Source: Cladorhizidae sp. MBARI D1340-BT2
Taxonomy: Eukaryota > Porifera > Demospongiae > Poecilosclerida > Cladorhizidae
Length of the DNA: 64,000 nucleotides
Direction of reading: 5' to 3'
Assembly (NCBI GenBank): GCA_028752905.1
Contig: JAQNBH010000009.1
Coordinates: forward strand, 44,849,165 to 44,913,164
The notes beneath the pieces were generated by a model. It was not told where the DNA came from. It did not search any database and saw only the letters and a list, made by a program, of their open reading frames with translations. The number at the start of each line of letters is the position of its first letter. Position 1 is the stretch's first letter. A program made the translations under genes and the position numbers. Positions 11,101 to 23,100 of this stretch are shown here, piece after piece.

Positions 11101-14100
11101 AGCTGTCATCCCTGCCTCAGTGCACTGGTCTGCCTACATCAGTCTCAGCTGTCAACCCTGCCTCAGTGCACTAGTCTGCCTGCATCAGTCTCAGCTGTCA
11201 TCCCTGCCTCAGTGCACTGGTCTGCCTGCATCAGTCTCAGCTGTCATCCCTGCCTCAGTGCACTGGTCTGCCTACATCAGTCTCAGCTGTCAACCCTGCC
11301 TCAGTGCACTAGTCTGCCTGCATCAGTCTCAGCTGTCATCCCTGCCTCAGTGCACTGGTCTGCCTACATCAGTCTCAGCTGTCAACCCTGCCTCAGTGCA
11401 CTAGTCTGCCTGCATCAGTCTCAGCTGTCATCCCTGCCTCAGTGCACTGGTCTGCCTACATCAGTCTCAGCTGTCATCCCTGCCTCAGTGCACTGGTCTG
11501 CCTGCATTAGTCTCAGCTGTCATCCCTGCCTCAGTGCACTGGTCTGCCTACATCAGTCTCAGCTGTCATCCCTGCCTCAGTGCACTGGTCTGCCTACATC
11601 AGTCTCAGCTGTCATCCCTGCCTCAGTGCACTAGTCTGCCTACATCAGTCTCAGCTGTCAACCCTGCCTCAGTGCACTAGTCTGCCTGCATCAGTCTCAG
11701 CTGTCATCCCTGCCTCAGTGCACTGGTCTGCCTACATCAGTCTCAGCTGTCATCCCTGCCTCAGTGCACTGGTCTGCCTACATCAGTCTCAGCTATCATC
11801 CCTGCTGCTACAGCGCACTGGTCTGCCTGCATCAGTCTCAGCTGTCATCCCTGCCTCAGTGCACTAGTCTGCCTGCATCAGTCTCAGCTGTCATCCCTGC
11901 CTCAGTGCACTGGTCGGCCTACATCAGTCTCAGCTGTCATCCCTGCCTCAGTGCACTACTCTGCCTACATCAGTCTCAGTTGTCATCCCTGCCTCAGTGC
12001 ACTGGTCTGCCTGCATCAGTCTCAGCTGTCATCCCTGCCTCAGTGCACTGGTCTGCCTACATCAGTCTCAGCTGTCATCCCTGCCTCAGTGCACTAGTCT
12101 GCCTACATCAGTCTCAGCTGTCATCCCTGCCTCAGTGCACTGGTCTGCCTGCATCAGTCTCAGCTGTCATCCCTGCCTCAGTGCACTGGTCTGCCTACAT
12201 CAGTCTCAGCTATCATCCCTGCCTCAGTGCACTGGTCTGCCTGCATCAGTCTCAGCTGTCATCCCTGCCTCAGTGCACTGGTCTGCCTACATCAGTCTCA
12301 GCTGTCATCCCTGCCTCAGTGCACTGGTCTGCCTACATCAGTCTCAGCTGTCATCCCTGCCTCAGTGCACTACTCTGCCTACATCAGTCTCAGCTGTCAT
12401 CCCTGCCTCAGTGCACTGGTCTGCCTACATCAGTCTCAGCTGTCATCCCTGCCTCAGTGCACTGGTCTGCCTACATCAGTCTCAGCTGTCATCCCTGCCT
12501 CAGTGCACTGGTCTGCCTGCATTAGTCTCAGCTGTCATCCCTGCCTCAGTGCACTGGTCTGCCTACATCAGTCTCAGCTGTCATCCCTGCCTCAGTGCAC
12601 TGGTCTGCCTGCATCAGTCTCAGCTATCATCCCTGCTGCTACAGTGCACTGGTCTGCCTGCATCAGTCTCAGCTATCATCCCTGCCTCAGTGCACTGGTC
12701 CGGTCTCAGCTGTCATCCCTGCCTCAGTGCACTGGTCTGCCTGCATCAGTCTCAGCTGTCATCCCTGCCTCAGTGCACTGGTCTGCCTGCATCAGTCTCA
12801 GCTATCATCCCTGCTGCTACAGTGCACTGGTCTTCTGGATTGTCACACTCCTACAGTCTTCACCTCAACTTTAGTGCTTGCCACATTAACTTGCCAAAAG
12901 CCACAATTCTCCCGTCACTTTCAAAAAAAAAATTATACCAAAATACCAGCAAAAAGTTCTCTTTCTGGTATGATTCCTCCGCTAAATGAAAAACAAAACA
13001 AAAATTATTGTGATGTTGTTCTATTATGCTCCTATAACACACGTGCCAGTGGTGAGGTCAGATTATAGTTTGCATAGAGATAGTTATGGCTCAGTTTTAT
13101 TTTATATAAACCTTTCTTCTAGATGACTTTTATCCTGCTAGCTACTATCCTACAACCAGTGTAGTGGGAAGAAGAGCGGGAAGACTATCCTACAACCAGT
13201 GAAGTGGAAAGAAGAGCAGGAAGACTATCCTACAATCAGTGAAGTGGAAAGAAGATTGGGAAGACTATCGTACAACCAGTGAAGTGGAAAGAAGAGCGGA
13301 AAGACTATCCTACAATCAGTGAAGTGGAAAGAAGATTGGGAAGACTATCCTACAACCAGTGAAGTGGAAAGAAGAGCAGAAAGACTATCCTACAACTAGT
13401 GAAGTGGAAAGAAGAGCAGAAAGACTATCCTACAACCAGTGAAGTGGGAAGAAAAGCAGGAAGACTATCCTACAATCAGTGAAGTGGAAAGAAGATCGGG
13501 AAGACTATCCTACAACCAGTGAAGTGGAAAGATGAGCGGAAAGACTATCCTACAATCAGTGAAGTGGAAAGAAGATCGGGAAGACTATCCTACAACCAGT
13601 GAAGTGGAAAGAAGAGCAGAAAGACTATCCTACAACTAGTGAAGTGGAAAGAAGAGCAGAAAGACTATCCTACAACCAGTGAAGTGGGAAGAAAAGCAGG
13701 AAGACTATCCTACAATCAGTGAAGTGGAAAGAAGATCGGGAAGACTATCCTACAACCAGTGAAGTGGAAAGATGAGCGGAAAGACTATCCTACAATCAGT
13801 GAAGTGGAAAGAAGATCGGGAAGACTATCCTACAACCAGTGAAGTGGAAAGAAGAGCGGAAAGACTATCCTACAATCAGTGAAGTGGAAAGAAGATCGGG
13901 ATAGTCGGGAAGACTATCCTACAACCAGTGAAGTGGAAAGAAGAGAGGAAAGACTATCCTACAATCAGTGAAGTGGAAAGAAGATCGGGAAGACTATCGT
14001 ACAACCAGTGAAGTGGAAAGAAGAGCGGAAAGACTATCCTACAATCAGTGAATTGGAAAGACTATCCTACAACCAGTGAAGTGGAAAGCAGAGCGGAAAG

Positions 14101-17100
14101 ACTATCCTACAACCAGTGAAGTGGAAAGAAGATAGGGAAGACTATCCTACAACCAGTGAAGTGGGAAGAAGAGCAGGAAGACTATCCTACAACCAGTGAA
14201 GTGGAAAGAAGAGCAGGAAGACTATCCTACAACCAGTGAAGTGAGAAGAAGAGCAGGTAGACTATCCTACAACCAGTGAAGTGGAAAGAAGAGTGGGAAG
14301 ACTATCCTACAACTAGTGTAGGATGAAGAGAAGAGGAAAGGTTCCACTGAAGTTAAATGTGGAGAAAAGCAGTGTTTGAAACAACTATAACAGCAAGACA
14401 ACGGTGGCCACAACGATGAAACTGTCCAAAAACAGCCATCTACAGTATCACGAGTCTTCAACTGCAGAGCCTGGTCATTACACAAGCCAAGCAACAGGCA
14501 CACATTTTAAACTCTTCCACTGGCAGATTAAATATAATATTATCACATTAATTTTGCAAGAAGGATAAAGAATATTACCCAGCAATCATATATCAAGTGA
14601 TGCCTAATGAGTTGATAAACAAAACTTTCATTGCTTAGCAACACACCACATTTCTGTTAATCTCGTTATTATAAGAAACAGGAAACAGGAAGTAAAAAAC
14701 AAAAGTATAAAATGTTTTTTCCTATTAACTGTCTTCTTCAACAGGCAACCATTCCCCACTTCTTCAACAGGCAACCATTCCCCACATCTTCAACAAGTAA
14801 CCATTCCCCACTTCTTCAACAGCAACCATTCCCCACTTCTTCAACAGGCAACCATTCCCCACTTCTTCAACAGGCAACCATTCCCCACTTCTTCAACAAG
14901 CAACCATTCCCCATTTCTTCAACAGGCAACCATTCCCCACTTCTTCAACAGCCAACCATTCCCCACTTCTTCAACAGGCAACCATTCCCCACTTCTTCAA
15001 CAGGCAACCATTCCCCACTTCTTCAACAGGCAACCATTCCCCACTTCTTCAACAGGCAACCATTCCCCACTTCTTCAACAGGCAACCATTCCCCACTTCT
15101 TCAACAGCCAACCATTCCCAACTTCTTCAACAGCCAACAATTCCTCACTTCTTCAACAGGCAACCATTCCCCACTTCTTCAACAGGCAACCATTCCCCAC
15201 TTCTTCAACAGGCAACCATTCCCCACTTCTTCCACAGGCAACCATTCCCCACTTCTTCAACAGGCAACCATTCCCCACTTCTTCAACAGGCAACCATTCC
15301 CCACTTCTTCAACAGGCAACCATTCCACACTTCTTCAACAGGCAACCATTCCCCACTTCTTCAACAGGTAACCATTCCCCACTTCTTCAACAGGCAACCA
15401 TTCCCCACTTCTTCAACAAGCAACCATTCCCCACTTCTTCAACAGGTAACCATTCCCCACTTCTTCAACAGGCAACCATTCCCCACTTCTTCCAACAGGT
15501 AACCATTCCCCACTTCTTCAACAGGCAACCATTCCCCACTTCTTCAACAGGTAACCATTCCCCACTTCTTCAACAGGCAACCATTCCCCACTTCTTCAAC
15601 AGCCAACCATTCCCCACTTCTTCAACAGGCAACCATTCCCCACTTCTTCAACAGGCAACCATTCCCCACTTCTTCAACAGCCAACCATTCCCCACTTCTT
15701 CAACAGGCAACCATTCCCCACTTCTTCAACAGGCAACCATTCCCCACTTCTTCAACAGGCAACCATTCCCCACTTCTTCAACAGTCAACCATTCCTAACT
15801 TCTTCAACAGCCAACCATTCCCCACTTCTTCAACGGGCAACCATTCCCCACTTCTTCAACAGGTAACCATTCTCCACTTCTTCAACAAGCAACCATTCCA
15901 CAATGAATTTCAGGTTATAAATAGCTGATGAGTCGACGAACAATGTGATGAATTTTGGTTGCTTAGAAACAAAATGCATGAATATGAGATATCATTAGAA
16001 TCTGCCCACTTATAAAACATTTTGTCTTTTATTGAAATCTAACGTTGGCCATTGAAGTACCGATGAACAGCATTGAAGTACCGATGAACAGCAGTTGACC
16101 ACGTCCCATAGAGGAATTTGACAAGTTGAAGAAAATTATGATAAATGTTGGTTGCTTAGCAACAAACCATATAATTTATGAATATCATTACCAAAAAGTA
16201 GGAGCAACCTTGGGGTCTAGAACACGGAAAGAACATATATACAGTAGACCCTTGCATATCCGATCGATTATCTGGACGCGCTAAAATAGTGAAACATGGT
16301 AATGATCACTTGCAAGAAAATTAGTTGGGTGGGGCGGGCTAGAGATTTGCATGTGAAGGCTAAATTAGTTCGCTAGGGCCAGTCGCACTTATCTATCTTT
16401 GGCAAGAAATCAGAAGAAACCACCCGAGCTGTACCTGCAGAAGAGTGAGGTGTTGGAATGACATAGGAAGGGATGAAACCAAACTTCGAGAAAGTTTGCA
16501 TGCACCCTTGATAGTTGTGCTAAAGGCGACCGGCTTGGAAGCACTCTATATCTCTGGTTGTTTCAGAAAGGAAGGCACAGTCAGTCAACCATTACTAAGA
16601 GAAAAGTTACATGAACAAGAAACACCACCATTTTCTGGCAATGCAGGCTCGCTCCAGATGAGACAGACCACCAAGTGTTGCAGGCTGGCTCCTGATGAGA
16701 CAGACCACCAAGTGTTGCAGGCTGGCTCCTGATGAGACAGACCACCAAGTGTTGCAGGCTGGCTCCTGATGAGACAGACCACCAAGTGTTGCAGACTGGC
16801 TCCTGATGAGACAGACCACCAAGTGTTGCAGGCTGGCTCCTGATGAGACAGACCACCAAGTGTTGCAGGCTAGCTACTGATGAGACAGACCACCAAGTGT
16901 TGCAGGCTGGCTCCTGATGAGACAGGCCACCAAGTGTTGCAGGCTGGCTCCTGATGAGACAGACCACCAAGTGTTGCAGGCTGGCTCCACCAAGTGTTGC
17001 AGGCTGGCTCTACCAAGTGTTGCAGGCTGGCTCCACCAAGTGTTGCAGGCTCGCTCCTCTCAGACATCACTGATAGTCCTTAAAGGAGTGAGACCTCTGG

Positions 17101-20100
17101 CATGCATGAAGAGGCTGAAGCAAACGACTTATTTTGTAGTGTATGTACAGAACTCAACAATTGCTTCCACACATAATTGAAATTAAATGTATGGATGTAT
17201 GTGTGTAAGACAGCATGGCAGCTCCTAAGGACACGATGCTTCTCCTAGGACCAGGAGGTAAGCTACTCGCATCCCAAGGCCCTGCAGATAAAATGATATT
17301 GGCAATTATCAAATGCCATGATCATTATATTTGTAAGTTTTAAATGATATTCAGCATAACCGAACTTTTTGCATATCGTGACTATGGTGGGTCCTGATAT
17401 GTTCAGATGTGCAGGGCTACTGTATAACAATCAATTTTACAACTGCACTACTACTAATTATGGCATATACATACATGTACCAGCAACATAACCACCAATA
17501 GTTGATGGACTAGGAGAACTAGCTCGACTGCATCCATGACTATGCTCAGTTCCAGAGCCGTGGACTCATCAAGAGCCATAACTTCCAAGGTACTTCCTCT
17601 GTCATCTTTACTGCTAGTTGTTCTTGGATAAGCCAAAATCATCCTGGAAAAGCTGGTCAATAACTTCATCTCCACTAGAACGGATTGCCCTAACTTTTCG
17701 AGATACCTGAAGTGAAGTTTGACATCACGGTCACCATAATTACCTAAGCCATACATTCTATATATTTGTTTGCAATAGAACAATGCTTTGGGCATGCCTG
17801 TACAATCTTTCCGGCTGGTTACGCGAATGGTTGATTTTTGACAATGAATTTAGTAGTGGTCATTTTGTTTTGCGCCATATAGTGTTTATGCCAGTGAGAG
17901 GGTTAAGTAGATATCCTATCGTAGCATTCTCCCACCCTGAAGACCGTGCATCTGAGGTCTGTCACAATAACTTCCATAGTGTTTGTTTGTTGTTGAGCTT
18001 GATTCCTTGGATTCTTAAGAAATGTTTCAATAAATTTCACTTTGCTACCATTGCAATCGGTAGGAGGGAGTTTTGTTAATTTATGTGACATCAATGACAC
18101 TGGACCTATAGAGAACCAGTCTACTCCTAAGGCATAGAGTAGTACTGGGCCTAGCATCATATAGTGAACCAGTCTTTACTCCTAAGACATAGAGTAGCAC
18201 TGGCCCTAGCATCATATAGTGAACCAGTCTTTACTCCTAAGGCATAGAGTAGGACTGGGCCTAGCATCATATAGTAAACCAGTCTTTACTCCTAAGGCAT
18301 AGAATAGCACTGGCCCTAGCATCATATAGTGAACCAGTCTTTACTCCTAAGGCATAGAGTAGCACTGGGCCTAGCATCATATAGTGAATAGTCTTTACTC
18401 TGTAAGCAAGTCTGAAGTGACTGGATAGTAGAGGATGACTCAGAACACAGCAACACTGACAACATATATCTGCATAAAGGGAATAAGCCACAAGTCATTA
18501 CTCCAGCCAAGGCTGCCCCCACAAGGTTTTGTTGTGGCTCACCCTTCCACATCATTCTGTGCTTGCTTGGCACTGTGCCATAGAGCAGCGAGTGCTACCT
18601 GACAAGGGAGTGAAGAGAGACAAGAGCCAGCTAGGGAGGGAGGGGGGAAGGGACAGGGCACTTAGGTGCAAGTGAGGCTGCAGTTTGGGGGGGCCAAGAC
18701 ATGAGGGGGGAAATTCTAGAGACTAAAGGAAGGGCAGAGTCGGGAAAAGTTGAGGGGGGAAGGGCAGAGATATTGGGAGAGGGGTGTAGTAGGTGAGGCA
18801 AATGGGCAGAAAGAATTAAGGGAGTGGCAGAGTTAGGGGGAGTTGATGAGAGAGGGGTAGAGTTAGGGGGAGTTGGTGGGAGAGGGGTAGAGTTAGGGGA
18901 AGTTGGTGGGGAGGGGTAGAGTTAGGGGGAGTTGGTGGGAGAGGGGTAGAGTTAGGGGAAGTTGATAGGAGAGGGGTACAGTTAGGGGGAGTTGATGGGA
19001 GAGGGGTAGAGTTAGGGGGAGTTGATGGGAGAGGGGTAGAGTTAGGGGGAGTTGATGGGAGAGGGGTAAAGTTAGGGGGAGTTGATGAGAGAGGGGTAGA
19101 GTTAGGGGGAGTTGGTGCGGAGGGGTATAGTTAGGGGGAGTTGGTGGGAGAGGGGTAGGGTTAGGGGGAGTTGATGGGAGAGGGGTAGAGTTAGGGGGAG
19201 TTGGTGGGAGAGGGGTAGAGTTAGGGGGAGTTGATGGGAGAGGGGTAGAGTTAGGGGGAGTTGATGGGAGAGGGGTAGAGTTAGGGGGAGTTGATGAGAG
19301 AGGGGTAGAGTTAGGGGAAGTTGGTGGGAGAGGGGTAGAGTTAGGGGGAGTTGGTGGGAGAGGGTAGAGTTAGGGGGAGTTGGTGGGAGAGGGGTAGAGT
19401 TAGGGGGAGTTGGTGGGAGAGGGGTAGAGTTAGGGGGAGTTGGTGGGAGAGGGTAGAGTTAGGGGGAGTTGGTGGGAGAGGGGGGGGGAGTTGGTGGGAG
19501 AGGGTAGAGTTAGGGGGAGTTGGTGGGAGAGGGGTAGAGTTAGGGGGAGTTGGTGGGAGAGGGGTAGAGTTAGGGGGAGTTGATGGGAGAGGGGTAGAGT
19601 TAGGGGGAGTTAGTGGGAGAGGGGTAGAGTTAGGGGGAGTTGGTTGGAGAGGGGTAGAGTTAGGGGGAGTTGGTGGGAGAGGGGTAGAGTTAGGGGGAGT
19701 TGGTGGGAGAGGGGTAGAGTTAGGGGGAGTTGGTGGGAGAGGGGTAGAGTTAGGGGGGTGGGAGAGGGGTAGAGTTAGGTGGGAGAGGGGCAGAGTTAGG
19801 GGGGGGGGGGTCAGAGATAGGGTTGAGTTGAGGGAAGCAATGCTCAAGTGAATCTCCAAGGCAGAGTAGAGGGGGAGGGACTGGACAAGGAGGATAATGG
19901 GAGTGGTTCACCTGTGATGGAGGATAGAGCAGTCCCACGTCAGAATGCATACTGTGCACTAAGAATTTGTCAGCTTCCTTCCTCAACTGGTCAGGGTTAG
20001 GGAAATTGGGTGTTCGAGTCTACGTGTAAATGTGTCCAAAAGGGCAAGAGTCACACAATACTCTACAAAACAGCACCCTAGTAACCATCAGTCGTTTGTG

Positions 20101-23100
20101 GCTAGCACAAATAACAAACCTTGATGTCTATGAAAAATCCAGAGAGAGGGCGGAAAGGAGAATGGACAGTCAGATGAAACTTCAACTTTTGCAAGAGGAA
20201 GAGCTGCATCAAGAGAAGCAACAATGCAGTGCATCTGTTTACATGTACTAGTAAAATTTAACAAACATACATCGTAAGTACTAACAAACTGCCAATTCAT
20301 AATATCAGGAAGGATTATGTTTGTTTGTCCTTCAGAGAGCCACGCCACGGCCCATTAAATAACACTGTCCTACACAGGATTCTGAGCAATGCCAACAAAA
20401 AATGATTCAAATGACGTTGACACACACATCAAGCAGAGAAAAGTTGAGATTGAGTGCTGAACAAACAAGTTACACACAGTGCAAGTCAAGGAAATAGACC
20501 CTTGCATGTCATATGGCCTTGTATTGTACAATAATTTCCTCAATAATCAACTTAAAATTTGTGAATTGACGTTTTGGCTACATGCTCTAGCTACTATCAG
20601 GCATACATATTCTACTATGCAACTGAGAGTTCACCGAGATGTATGTATTGGTCAACTTGTAGTATAAGCAATGAGGATAGATGGTAATTGACAATACATT
20701 CATCATCACTTCAACTGCTTACATGTGCATTCCCTGTCAAATAAGCTTCAAGAGTTCTTATTGATTGGCTATATTACTTGAGGTAGTCGAGTGGTGTCAT
20801 GGATAATGCCGGGATAATTTGGGAGGCTCAAATATATTTACCACTTAATCTAGCTCTTAACTAGCCCTAGGCCGCATCAGGTGAGCAAGAACATCAGGTG
20901 AGCAAGAACTGTGAAAATCTAGCTATAGATGATCCTACGATTGTCCACGGCTTAATGATCTTTCCATTTCTGTGTATTAATTTCATTAAACCACACCTAC
21001 ATTCACATACCTCATGGCTGAGTATGAACTCCAAGATGTGCTCTAGCTGCTCCACTGGGAAGAAGGGCTGAAGAGTGTCCATGAACTTGGTCAGAGTCAC
21101 ATTATACTCATCTATCTTGAATGCCAAAAACACACAACACAAGCTGGAAAGAAAGATAGCTCTTCTTTATATAAGATTCCATAACAACCATAGACACCAG
21201 TGCACCTATCAAAGTAGGCGAGCTTCAATAGCACCACACCCACTTAATTTGATCAGGCTACCTTGATAGCTAGAAAGAAGACACTTGAATTGTAGCTATC
21301 GAGACCAGGCTTACAGGCCAGTGTCAGTAATTGATACAAGGCTTACTGGCCAGTGTCAGTGATTGCTACCTGGCTTACTGGCAAGTGTAGCTATCGAGAC
21401 CAGGCTTACTGGCAAGTGTCAGTTATTGATACAAGGCTTACTGGTAAGTGTCAGTGATTGATACAAGGCTTACTGGCCAGTGTCAGTGATTGAGACCAGG
21501 CTTACTGGCAAGTGTCAGTGATTGATACCTGGCTTACTGGCCAGTGTCAGTGATTGAGACCAGGCTTACTGGCCAGTGTCAGTGATTGAGACCAGGCTTA
21601 CTGGCCAGTGTCAGTGATTGATACCAGGCTTACTGGTAAGTGTCAGTGATTGAGACCAGGCTTACTGGCCAGTGTCAGTGATTGAGACCAGGCTTACTGG
21701 TAAGTGTCAGTGATTGAGACCAGGCTTACGGGCCAGTGTCAGTAATTGAGACCAGGCTTACTGGTAAGGGTCAGTGATTGAGGCCAGGCTTACTGGCAAG
21801 TGTGAAACCAATGAGCATTTACATGGTATGACAATGCGTTTAAAAAAAATGCATAGCCTTGGGCCCAAGTCTACAATATTTCAAGGGTAGGGGAGTGACA
21901 TGGACAGGATTCAGAATTACTCCACCAACTTACTACATGTCCTGTGGGTGGTATTCCATGACAGAAGTATGCAGGTAGAACCTCTTGAAGTAGGTCACCG
22001 CAAGTGCCTGCATGCACGAGCATATAATGGCAGTTAGAGTCGCTGAACTCTTATGCTAGTGGTGTATAGCAAGACCCTTTACCAATTACTTGACAGAGTG
22101 GATATGACTGGAGACCATAAGAGAGTTGATGAGGCATAACAAATTGGAGCAATAGGGATAGTTTCCGGACCTGTAAAAAATTGCCACACCCTTTCCTAAG
22201 ACATCCCAGGATTGTGAAATTCCAGGGATACTTTAAAACAGTCTCGGAACATCCCTAGTGAGGGCGACTGATTATACCGTGCACCCTGGAGTTAGCACTA
22301 GGGTTAGGACCTGCAATAGGGTTATTATAATATTATGGCTTGCAACACGGCTATTATATGGCCTGCAATAAGGTTATTATAATTATGGCTAGGGTATATG
22401 GCTAAGACCTGCAATAGGGTTATTAATGCTAGGACCTGTAATATGGGGTATCATTATATGCTAGGACCTGCAATATGGGGTATTATATGGCTAGGACCTG
22501 TAATATGGAGTATTATATGCTAGGACCTGTAATATGGGGTATTATATGGCTAGGACCTGTAATATGGGGTATTATATGGCTAGGACCTGTAATATGGGGT
22601 ATTATAATGACTAGGACCTGTAATATGGGGTTATATGCTAGGACCTGTAATATGGGGTATTATATGGCTAGAACCTGCAATATGGGGTATTATATGGCTA
22701 GGACCTGCAATATGGAGTATTATATGCTAGGACCTGCAATATGGAGTATTATATGCTAGGACCTGTAATATGGGGCATTATATGGCTAGGACCTGCAATA
22801 TGTGATATTATATGGCTAGGACCGAGTATTATATGGCTGGACCTGCAATATGGGGTATTATAAGACTAGGGCTAGTAATATTCATTATTCCCGACTAGAG
22901 AGCATCCAACCAAAACATCGAGGAGCACATTTAAAATTTAAGGGGATTATTGAGAAAGTTGTATAGTCTAGTGCTATTCTAGAGGATTATTCCAGGATTA
23001 GGTCTAGGCATACCCTAGGGTTAGGGGCCTTAGATAATCTAGGGCTAGGGGCTCTGTGGCTAGGCCTATTCTATATCTATATCTTTTAGATATTGTACAG

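Noticed and set aside
10221..13068. Seven overlapping long plus-strand frames of 72-330 codons
   Set aside because: They are cyclic translations of a 46-bp tandem repeat inside a CCNH intron on the opposite strand; no independent coding sign.
14712..15371. 219-codon plus frame with repeated PFPTSS/NHSPLL units
   Set aside because: Translation of a 26-bp minisatellite; ends when the array loses phase.
19341..19859. Pro/Thr-rich minus frame and Gly-rich plus frame, both over 160 codons
   Set aside because: Both strands of one 30-bp purine-rich array; not mucin- or collagen-like genes.
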